64,000 nt of DNA, taken from positions 620,001 to 684,000 of the forward strand of contig NZ_JAKCFB010000001.1 of assembly GCF_024198235.1 (NCBI RefSeq), in the 5' to 3' direction. This document shows, in pieces, positions 43,387 to 50,116 of this stretch. The notes under the pieces are model-generated. The model saw only the letters and a list, made by a program, of their open reading frames with translations, was not told the DNA's origin and searched no databases. A program made the position numbers and the translations under genes. Source of the stretch: Myxococcus dinghuensis. GTDB taxonomy: Bacteria; Myxococcota; Myxococcia; Myxococcales; Myxococcaceae. How positions within the stretch are numbered: the first letter of the stretch is position 1; each line of letters opens with the position of its first letter.

Positions 43387-44415
43387 ATGAAGGACGATTT
43401 TCAGATTGCCGTGGTGGGCGCCACCGGCGTGGTGGGCCGCGAGGTGCTGGCCGCGCTGTATGCCCGGGACATCCCCGCCGAGCAGGTGCGGGCCTTCGGC
43501 TCGGAGCGCTCCAAGGGGTTGGAGGTGGAGTACGGGGAGGACTCGCTCGAGGTGGAGCGCGCCACGCCGGAGGCCCTCCGGGGCGCGGGCTTGGTGCTGC
43601 TGGCCACCCCCGCGGAGGTCTCCCGGACGCTGGCCCCCGCCGCGCAGTCCGCGGGCGCGTGGGTGGTGGACGCCAGCTCCGCCTTCCGGGGGGACGGCAA
43701 CGTCCCCCTCGTCCTGCCGGGCTTCAACACGGAGGCGCTGTCCGCCGCCTTCAAGGGCCGGATGGTGTGCCTGCCGGGCGCCGTCACCACCGCCGCGGTC
43801 CACGTGGTGGATCCGCTGCGCCGGGCCTTCGGCGTGGCGCGCGCGCAGCTGACGGCCCTGATGGGCGTGTCCAGCGCGGGCGTGCGCGGCGTGGCGGAGC
43901 TGGAGAAGCAGACGGCGGACCTGATGTCCGGGCGGGAGCCGGATCCCCACGCCTTCCCCCACCGCGTGGGCTTCAACCTCGTGCCCCAGGTGGGCGGCTT
44001 CATGGTGAACTCCCCGTGGACGGAGGAGGAGGGCGGCTGGACGCTGGAGTCCGCGCGCCTGTTCTCGAGCCGCGGCGAGGTGCCCGTCATCGCCGGCACG
44101 GCGGTGCAGGTGCCCAGCTTCTACGGCCACGGCCTCACCCTCAACGTGCAGTTGAAGAAGGCGGGCCCCGTGGAGCAGGTGCGCGCGGCCCTGAAGACGT
44201 CGCCCGCCCTCAAGGTGCTCGACGCCCCGGGCGAGCGCGTCTATCCCATGCCCATGCTCGTCACGTCCGACCCCACGGTGCATGTGGGCCGCGTGCGCGC
44301 GTTCCCCCAGGCCCCGGAGTGGGTGACGCTGTTCGCCGCCGTGGACAACGCCACCCGGGGGGCCGCCCTCAACCTGGTGGAGACCGGCCTCAAGCTGGCC
44401 GAGCGCCCCGCCTGA
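43387..44415 (+). CDS. Catalytically degenerate aspartate-semialdehyde dehydrogenase homologue (Usg-like)
   Basis: 342 residues with the overall ASADH fold: IAVVGATGVVGREVLAAL nucleotide turn, ASSAFRGDGNVPLVLP, GVSSAGVRGVAELEKQT and FNLVPQVG. However, the catalytic block NCST is CLPGAVTT, so the nucleophilic cysteine position is Ala. The conserved Gln before SGAG is Met (ALMGVSSAG). The RVPV arginine is Gln (QVPSFYGH); only the His of the GH pair remains. It therefore cannot be a normal ASADH. It looks like the Usg type of ASADH paralogue, whose role is not settled. It follows tsaB after 55 bases. A genuine asd must lie elsewhere. Confidence 0.8.
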   Translation: MKDDFQIAVVGATGVVGREVLAALYARDIPAEQVRAFGSERSKGLEVEYGEDSLEVERATPEALRGAGLVLLATPAEVSRTLAPAAQSAGAWVVDASSAFRGDGNVPLVLPGFNTEALSAAFKGRMVCLPGAVTTAAVHVVDPLRRAFGVARAQLTALMGVSSAGVRGVAELEKQTADLMSGREPDPHAFPHRVGFNLVPQVGGFMVNSPWTEEEGGWTLESARLFSSRGEVPVIAGTAVQVPSFYGHGLTLNVQLKKAGPVEQVRAALKTSPALKVLDAPGERVYPMPMLVTSDPTVHVGRVRAFPQAPEWVTLFAAVDNATRGAALNLVETGLKLAERPA

Positions 44416-44509
44416 CAAATTGGCACACGGCGGGAGGGGGGCCTGCCTGTTTGGCGCGAGGAGACGGCGGGAAGTGGCCGAAACCCGGCCCGCGGGAAGC
44501 AGTTGTGAG

Positions 44510-44525
44510 TGGCCTCCCGCTTGCT
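44510..44525 (+). promoter_or_regulatory. Possible sigma-54 type promoter
   Basis: TGGCCTCCCGCTTGCT has the -24 GG and -12 GC doublets at exact spacing (11 bases between them). The transcript would start only about 6 bases before the ATG at 44541, so the UTR would be very short. Weak evidence. Confidence 0.35.
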
Positions 44526-44540
44526 AGCCTCCGCTCACCC

Positions 44541-45437
44541 ATGCGCCTCACACTCGCTGTCTCCCTGCTCTTCGCATCGGCCGCCCTGGGGCAGTCCGTG
44601 TCCTTCTCCGGCACGGCCATCCAGAGCAACGAGATCGTCGTCTCGAAGGCCGACTGCGCCACCCCCAAACAGGTGACCTGGACTCGGACGGGGAACGTCG
44701 CCTGCGACACGCTCTTCATCTGGCTGTCCGACGAGAACTGCACCGGGACCCCGGGCACCGGGGACCTGACCCTCAAGGAGATCTCCCAGGGGGACACGGT
44801 GTCGCTGACCGGCACGTTGACCTTGCGGATGAGTGATGCGCTCACGAAGGGTGGACTGACCTGCGAGGGCCAGACGACCGAAAAGACCTTCAAACTGTGC
44901 GCGACGACGAAGACCGTGGACACCTTGGGGCAGTGCAAGGACACGGACTCGAACGTCGGGACGACTTCCGTGTCGTTCATCTTCGACCCCTCGCCGCCGG
45001 TCGCTCCGGACGCGCCGAGCGTGACGGGGCTGGACGGCGCGCTGAGCGTGTCGGTGTCGGTGCCGAGCACCGCGACGCAGCTCCGGGTGGAGGTGGTGTC
45101 GCTGGTGGCGGGTGAGGACGGCGGCACGCCGACGGCGGGGGATGTCGTCAGCTCGAAGGATCAGGCGACGGACAACACCACGTTCCGGATGGACAACCTG
45201 GAGAACGGCGTCCAGTACGGCGTGCGGGCCTTCGCCTTCGACAAGGCGGGCAACCAGAGCCCGGCTTCGGCGCTCTCCACGGGCACGCCCATCCCGAGCA
45301 ACGGGTTCTGGGACGCGTATATCGACGCGGGCGGCAAGGAGACGGGCGGGTGTGGGGCGGGCGGTGGTGGCATTGCGCTGGGGGCGGTGCTGGCGGCTCT
45401 CGGCTTCTGGGTGACGTCGAGGAGGAAGCAGTCATGA
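44541..45437 (+). CDS. Secreted protein with fibronectin-type region and MYXO-CTERM-like tail
   Basis: 298 residues from ATG 44541. A signal peptide (cleavage after ALG) precedes a cysteine-bearing beta domain (SKADCATPKQVTWTRTGNVACDTLF, DENCTGTPG, LTCEGQTTEK, LCATTKTV). Residues about 155-250 look like a fibronectin type III or Ig-like domain (PDAPSVTGLDGALSVSVSV, QYGVRAFAFDKAGN). The C-terminus is GGCGAGGG, a hydrophobic helix, then SRRKQS, the GCG-helix-Arg pattern of MYXO-CTERM surface-sorting tails. It is probably anchored at the cell surface. Its stop overlaps the next start (ATGA). Confidence 0.75.
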   Translation: MRLTLAVSLLFASAALGQSVSFSGTAIQSNEIVVSKADCATPKQVTWTRTGNVACDTLFIWLSDENCTGTPGTGDLTLKEISQGDTVSLTGTLTLRMSDALTKGGLTCEGQTTEKTFKLCATTKTVDTLGQCKDTDSNVGTTSVSFIFDPSPPVAPDAPSVTGLDGALSVSVSVPSTATQLRVEVVSLVAGEDGGTPTAGDVVSSKDQATDNTTFRMDNLENGVQYGVRAFAFDKAGNQSPASALSTGTPIPSNGFWDAYIDAGGKETGGCGAGGGGIALGAVLAALGFWVTSRRKQS

Positions 45438-46174
45438 AGCGGGCAACAGCCCTGGGTGTGGCCCTGGTGTGCGCCAGCGCGGCGCTCCCGGCCTGGGCAC
45501 AGGAAGAGCAGGCGGTCGTGGTGCCCGAGGGGCCGATTGAATCCCCTCGCAGCGGTGCCATCGTCGTGCGCGCGGGCGGGTACAAACCGGAGATCGACAA
45601 GGAGAAGGCGCTGAACGGCGCCACGCCCTACAAGGACACCTTCGGCGAGTCGTCGCTGCTCGTCATCGAACTGGAGATGCAGCGCTTCTTCTACCAGGGC
45701 ATCGGCACGGCGGGCGTGGGCCTGTCGGCCGGCTACGGCGAGAAGTACGCAGCGGCGAAGCTGGCGGGCGGCGGCAACGCGGCGGAGAAGACGGCGCTGA
45801 AGCTGGTGCCACTCCAGCTCAACGGCTTCTACAAGTTCGACTACGCGGCGTTCGAATGGGGCATCCCCCTGGTTCCCTACGGGAAGCTGGGCCTTGTCTA
45901 CACCCCGTGGTGGGTCACGAAGGGTGACAGCACGAACACGGCCCAGGGCATCAAGGGCTCGGGTGGCAAGTGGGGATGGGCCGCCACGGCCGGGGTGTCC
46001 TTCCTGCTGGATGTGCTCCAGCCGCGCTTCGCGCGCGACTTCGACTCCGACCTCGGCGTCAACCACAGCTACCTGTTCGCCGAGTACTCCTACGCGGATG
46101 TGGACAATTTCGGCGCAGGTGGGCTGGACCTGTCCAGCCGGCGCTGGATGTTCGGACTCACGCTGGACTATTAG
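45434..46174 (+). CDS. Outer-membrane beta-barrel-like protein
   Basis: 246 residues with a signal peptide (cleavage after AWA). The mature part is strand-rich with glycine and aromatic residues, for example GTAGVGLSAGYGEKY, QLNGFYKFDYAAFEWGIPLVPYGKLGLVYTPWW and YLFAEYSYADVDNFG, and ends WMFGLTLDY, an aromatic terminal residue like that of outer-membrane barrels. I recognise no named family beyond this. It is coupled to the preceding MYXO-CTERM gene and 7 bases before the lipoprotein gene. Confidence 0.65.
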   Translation: MKRATALGVALVCASAALPAWAQEEQAVVVPEGPIESPRSGAIVVRAGGYKPEIDKEKALNGATPYKDTFGESSLLVIELEMQRFFYQGIGTAGVGLSAGYGEKYAAAKLAGGGNAAEKTALKLVPLQLNGFYKFDYAAFEWGIPLVPYGKLGLVYTPWWVTKGDSTNTAQGIKGSGGKWGWAATAGVSFLLDVLQPRFARDFDSDLGVNHSYLFAEYSYADVDNFGAGGLDLSSRRWMFGLTLDY

Positions 46175-46180
46175 CGGCGC

Positions 46181-48013
46181 ATGCCGCTCGCTCCGAGTCG
46201 TCTCCGCGCTGTCGTGACGTTGGGGTTGATGGTCGCCGTGGGCCCCTGGGCCACCGGCTGCCATCGTTCCGTCCGGGTGGACCTGGGCGAGGACCGGACC
46301 GTCGAGGCGGGCGTCCCGGTGGAGCTGGGCTCGAAGGAGCCCGGCGCTCCGAAGGTGACGTGGGAGCCGGGGGACGGCACGCCGACGTTCGAGGGCGCGC
46401 GCCTGTCCCATGCCTATGCGCGCGCGGGGACGTACACCGCGCGGGCGCTCGTCTCCGGTGAAGAGGTGGCGCGGGTGAAGTTCACCGTGGTGCCCCGGCC
46501 GGTGCTGCGCGCCGTGCCCGCCCAGGCGCGCTCGGTGCTGTGGATTCCCCGACTGCGCGGCAACCTGGAGCCGCTCGTCGACTTCTACGAGCGCCTCATC
46601 GGCGCGGAGAACGCGCGGCAGGAGCTGGAGGCGACGCCGCTGATGGCGCTGCTGCTGCGCGGCATCGACGGGGGCCCGAGCGTCGTGGACCCCGACGAGG
46701 GCGCGGGCTTCTTCTTCCTGCCGGAGTTCGACGGCACCGTGGCGCTGGTGGGCGTGACGGAGCCCGAGGCGGCGATGGAGGCGGTGCTCCGGGCGGCCCA
46801 GGAGGCGGGCCACGAGGTGTCGCCGCTGGAGGATGGCGCCGCGCGGCTGCGCTCCGCCGAGGACGGCGAGGAGATGCTGCTCTTCACCGACCGGGGCTAC
46901 CTGTACCTCGTCGTGCCGGAGTCGCCGGAGGTGCCGGAGGACGGCGCGCCGGTGCAGGCGATGGCGGTGGTGCCGCCCGCGCCGACGACGGACATGGCGT
47001 ATCCGCGCCAGGTGGTGACGGGCCTGACGGGCGCGGGGTTGTCCGAGGAGCCGCTGCTGCACGAACTGCGCGCGAAGGTGGCCGAGGGCAGCGTGTACCT
47101 GTACTCGGGGCCTCCCGCGGACGATGGCGAGGAGCCGCCGCCGCTGCGCGGGGTGTTCGCCTCGCTGTCGGTGAAGCCGGACCGGGTGGACCTGGATGGG
47201 TTCATGTCGTCCACGCGGCCCCTGTTCCAGGGCGCGAGCGCCCCGGCGTCCGCGCTCCTGTCTCAGACGGCCTTGGGTCCGGTGGCCGCCGCGCAGCTCT
47301 CCATCCCGCCCGAGGAGCTGGCGAAGCTGGCCTTCGGTTCACCGGGCTCGGAGCGGCGGGTGCGCACGCTGGAGCGTTGGCGCGAGCGCGGGCTGGACGC
47401 GGAGGCCCTGCTGAAGGCGCTGCGCGGCGACGTGGCGATGCTCGTCTACTTCGACGCGCCGGCGTTCCTGAAGCACCTCATCCAGAACAAGAGTCCGGAG
47501 GTGCGCGGCTCGGTGCTCGTGGACGCGGGGCTGACGTCGGCGGAGCCGGTGCTGCGGCTCATCGACGAGCACCTCGAGGCCTCGCCGCTGCGCTACCAGG
47601 CGGAGAAGGTGGCGGGCGGCAAGGTCTACCGGACGCTGCTGAAGGGCCAGCCGGTGGAGCTGAAGGTGGGCCCGGAGCGGGCGACGCTGGTGGCCGGGGA
47701 GGTGCTGGAGGGCCGGCCCCGGGGCGACGTGGGCGCCGCGCTGCGTGAGCGCTTCGGTGGCGAGGCGTTCGGCGCGGGCCATGTCTCGCTCATGGTGGAC
47801 CTGGGGCAGTTGCGCGCGGACCTGCGGGCGACGAAGGCGGTGCCCGGCGTCTCCACGGCGGAGCTCGTCACGGCCAAGTCCTTCATGGGTGCGCTGCTGG
47901 AGCAGCTCACGCCGTTGGAGCTCGGCTTCCTGGACTTCTCGCTCGTGGAGGGTGGGGCGCGCGTGAAGGGGCGGCTGACGGTGCGCGACGACGGCTGGGA
48001 GTCCATGCGGTGA
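46181..48013 (+). CDS. Large lipoprotein with PKD-like N-terminal domain
   Basis: 610 residues. The signal peptide ends WATGC (Cys 27), a lipobox. Residues about 45-105 form a PKD-like domain (TWEPGDGTPTFEGARLSHAYARAGTYTARAL). From residue 110 a large alpha/beta region of unclear family follows, with repeated blocks such as FDGTVALVGVTEPEAAMEAVLRAAQEAG and LRGDVAMLVYFDAPAFLKHLIQNK, a pattern resembling DUF3352-type lipoproteins. Likely periplasmic or surface location. The GTGA overlap couples it to moaDE. Confidence 0.65.
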   Translation: MPLAPSRLRAVVTLGLMVAVGPWATGCHRSVRVDLGEDRTVEAGVPVELGSKEPGAPKVTWEPGDGTPTFEGARLSHAYARAGTYTARALVSGEEVARVKFTVVPRPVLRAVPAQARSVLWIPRLRGNLEPLVDFYERLIGAENARQELEATPLMALLLRGIDGGPSVVDPDEGAGFFFLPEFDGTVALVGVTEPEAAMEAVLRAAQEAGHEVSPLEDGAARLRSAEDGEEMLLFTDRGYLYLVVPESPEVPEDGAPVQAMAVVPPAPTTDMAYPRQVVTGLTGAGLSEEPLLHELRAKVAEGSVYLYSGPPADDGEEPPPLRGVFASLSVKPDRVDLDGFMSSTRPLFQGASAPASALLSQTALGPVAAAQLSIPPEELAKLAFGSPGSERRVRTLERWRERGLDAEALLKALRGDVAMLVYFDAPAFLKHLIQNKSPEVRGSVLVDAGLTSAEPVLRLIDEHLEASPLRYQAEKVAGGKVYRTLLKGQPVELKVGPERATLVAGEVLEGRPRGDVGAALRERFGGEAFGAGHVSLMVDLGQLRADLRATKAVPGVSTAELVTAKSFMGALLEQLTPLELGFLDFSLVEGGARVKGRLTVRDDGWESMR

Positions 48014-48684
48014 GCCCGGGCACGTCCATCACCGTGCTGTACTTCGCCGCCGCGCGCGAGCGGGCGGGGTGTGCCCGCGAGGTGGTGGAGGTCCCCGAGG
48101 GCGCGAGCGTGGCGGAGGTGCTGCGCCTGCTGGCTGGACGACACCCGGGGTTGGAGCGGCTGTTGCCGCACCTGCGCGTGGCGGTGGACCAGGCGTTCGT
48201 GGGTGTGGATGCGCCCGTGCGTCCGGGCGCCGAGGTGGCCTTGATTCCACCGGTGGCGGGGGGAGGACCGGGGGTGTTCTCCGTCGTGGACCGGCCGCTT
48301 CGCCTGGAGGAGGTCGTCGAGGCGGTGGGGGGGGACGCGTATGGCGGCCTCGTGACGTTCAGCGGCTCCGTGCGCAACCAGACGAAGGGGCGGCGCGTGC
48401 TGCGGCTGGAGTACGAGGCCTACGCGCCCATGGCGGAGAAGAAGCTCGCGGAGATCGGCGCGGAGGCGACGGCGAAGTGGCCCGGCGTCAGGCTGGCCAT
48501 CGTCCACCGGGTGGGCACGCTGGTGCCGGGAGAGCTGGCGGTGGTCATCGCGGCGGCGGCGCCCCACCGGCAGGAGGCCTTCCGCGGTTGCGAGTACGCC
48601 ATCGAGCGACTCAAGCAGGACGTCCCCATCTGGAAGAAGGAGTTCTTCGAGGATGGGGAGGTGTGGGTCGGCCTGGGGCCGTGA
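48010..48684 (+). CDS. Fused molybdopterin synthase (MoaD-MoaE)
   Basis: 224 residues. Residues 1-86 are a MoaD/ubiquitin-like domain (ITVLYFAAARERAG to VALIPPVAGGG). Residues about 95-224 are MoaE: GGLVTFSGSVRNQTKGRRVLRLEYEAY, HRVGTLVPGELAVVIAAAAPHRQEAF, and LKQDVPIWKKE with the catalytic lysines. The Gly-Gly pair normally at the MoaD C-terminus is at 84-86 inside the chain, so sulphur transfer requires cleavage after it, as known for mycobacterial MoaX. No other Moa gene is near; it is translationally coupled to an outer-membrane lipoprotein gene, an odd partner. Confidence 0.88.
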   Translation: MSPGTSITVLYFAAARERAGCAREVVEVPEGASVAEVLRLLAGRHPGLERLLPHLRVAVDQAFVGVDAPVRPGAEVALIPPVAGGGPGVFSVVDRPLRLEEVVEAVGGDAYGGLVTFSGSVRNQTKGRRVLRLEYEAYAPMAEKKLAEIGAEATAKWPGVRLAIVHRVGTLVPGELAVVIAAAAPHRQEAFRGCEYAIERLKQDVPIWKKEFFEDGEVWVGLGP

Positions 48685-48687
48685 GGC

Positions 48688-49344
48688 TCAGTACACGCGG
48701 AACGTCGCGGGGACGTTGACGCCGGAGCCCGCGTCCGGTTTCGCCGAGCGCTCCGCGTCCGTGATGGGGCGCATGGGCGTGTCCAGGCCCATGCCCTTGC
48801 GCCGCGCGGCCTCCTTCTCCGCGGCCTGTTGGAGGGCGCGAGCGTTGTTCTCCGCCGCGCGCTCGGGCGAGGGCCCCGCGATGAGGAACCCCAACGGAAG
48901 GCTCAGGAACAGCAGCCCGACGATGGCGAGCCAGCCCATTTCCTTCCAATCGATGGGGCCGATGCGCTCCTTCACCACGGAGCCCTGCACCTGGAGGAAG
49001 AGCTGCCCCTCCGACAGGCGCAGGGTGGAGCCCTCCATCAGCTCCACGGACGTCTTCCCGGGCTGGAGATGGAGCTGCGTGTCGGGGACGGGGCCATAGG
49101 CCGTGCCCTTCGTCTTGTGCTCGACCTGGGCCTTGGGTGGCAGATGGATGAGCCAACCCCGCTCGGTGCGCTCGGCGATGAGGAAGGGCTCCTCGGGCAG
49201 CGTGAAGCCGTAGAGCGGGAGCACTGCCTTCTCATCGGGTGCGGCGTGGATGCTCGTCTGCTCGATGCCGTAGCTCCACGCCTCGGCGAGGTTCTCGCCC
49301 CAATACAGCTCGAAGTACAGCCCACCTGCCACCTTGTTGCTCAT
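48688..49344 (-). CDS. Single-pass membrane protein, possibly related to Glt TonB-like proteins
   Basis: 218 residues from ATG 49344; ATG 49359 is an alternative. Residues 1-135 form a cytosolic beta-rich region (FELYWGENLAEAW, EEPFLIAERTERGWLIHLPP, GSTLRLSEGQLFLQVQ) that resembles in pattern the N-terminal FHA-like part of myxobacterial GltG/AgmX-type proteins. One membrane helix at about 137-157 follows, then a short 60-residue A/E/K-rich periplasmic tail without a TonB domain. The relation to Glt proteins is inference from pattern only. Function unknown. Confidence 0.5.
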   Translation of the reverse strand: MSNKVAGGLYFELYWGENLAEAWSYGIEQTSIHAAPDEKAVLPLYGFTLPEEPFLIAERTERGWLIHLPPKAQVEHKTKGTAYGPVPDTQLHLQPGKTSVELMEGSTLRLSEGQLFLQVQGSVVKERIGPIDWKEMGWLAIVGLLFLSLPLGFLIAGPSPERAAENNARALQQAAEKEAARRKGMGLDTPMRPITDAERSAKPDAGSGVNVPATFRVY

Positions 49345-50116
49345 CGCGCGCGCAAGCATAAGCGTCCCGGGGGCTTTCGGCCCCTCCATCGACCTCTCGA
49401 ACGTCCATGTTCGACACGAAACGTCCGCCCGGCTACCCGACACCCCGGATGTACGGCGGGTTCCCGTACGGGGCAGGGCCTCGGCGCGGCGGGTCGACCG
49501 GCCGCCTGGTCAGGCGAGGGGCGAGCACTACGGAAGGTGGGACCCCTCGCGCGTGGCTCCAGGCCGAGGAGTCGCAGGCGACGTATCCAGCGTCGCGCCG
49601 CGCTCGGTTCGCGCCGCCAACAGGCGTGAGCATCACGCCTCGATGAGGGGCGAGCACTTCGATGCGTCTCGTGCCCGCAGGCGGTCGCGCGAGTCTCTGG
49701 GGGACTCCCGAGGCTCGCCCGAGAATCCCTCCCTGTGCTCGGTGCTACCTGGTCCACGTCCTCGGCGTGGTGGGCCTCGGGGCGCGCCTGGGTGCTCCTC
49801 GTCCACTGTGGACATCGGGGCATGGCGCGCATGAACGACGAGCAGCTCGCGCCGTGCGTGGGCGCGACACCGTGCTTGCTGGACGCCGAGCCCAGCTTGT
49901 CCGTGGGGCGCCATGACAGGGCGCCGTCATCTCGTCGGATGGCTGACCGACAGCGCGTACGGTGGCCATGCATCGCGAGGGAACTCTCGGATGGCCGAGT
50001 CGACGCGGCGAGGCCGATGCTTCAGCGTCGAGGACCGTCGTCCTGTGCGTCATCACCACCAGGGAGCCGGCGTTCGAGACAGCGAGCGTGGTCGTGTCTG
50101 GGCCCGGCGTGGTTGC
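49345..50116. other. Long intergenic region without a gene
   Basis: About 770 bases between the membrane-protein gene and the M50 gene. No open frame has domain content, a good ribosome-binding site or believable codon use. It contains the inverted repeat at 49397-49414 and otherwise irregular GC-rich sequence. Confidence 0.6.
49397..49414. promoter_or_regulatory. Inverted repeat upstream of the 49344 gene
   Basis: TCGAAC (49397-49402) and GTTCGA (49409-49414) form a perfect 6-bp arm pair with a 6-base spacer, about 50 bases upstream of the start. Candidate operator. Confidence 0.35.

Noticed and set aside
43387..44415. Annotation as a functional asd gene
   Set aside because: The catalytic Cys, Gln and Arg positions are replaced, so only the fold is shared.
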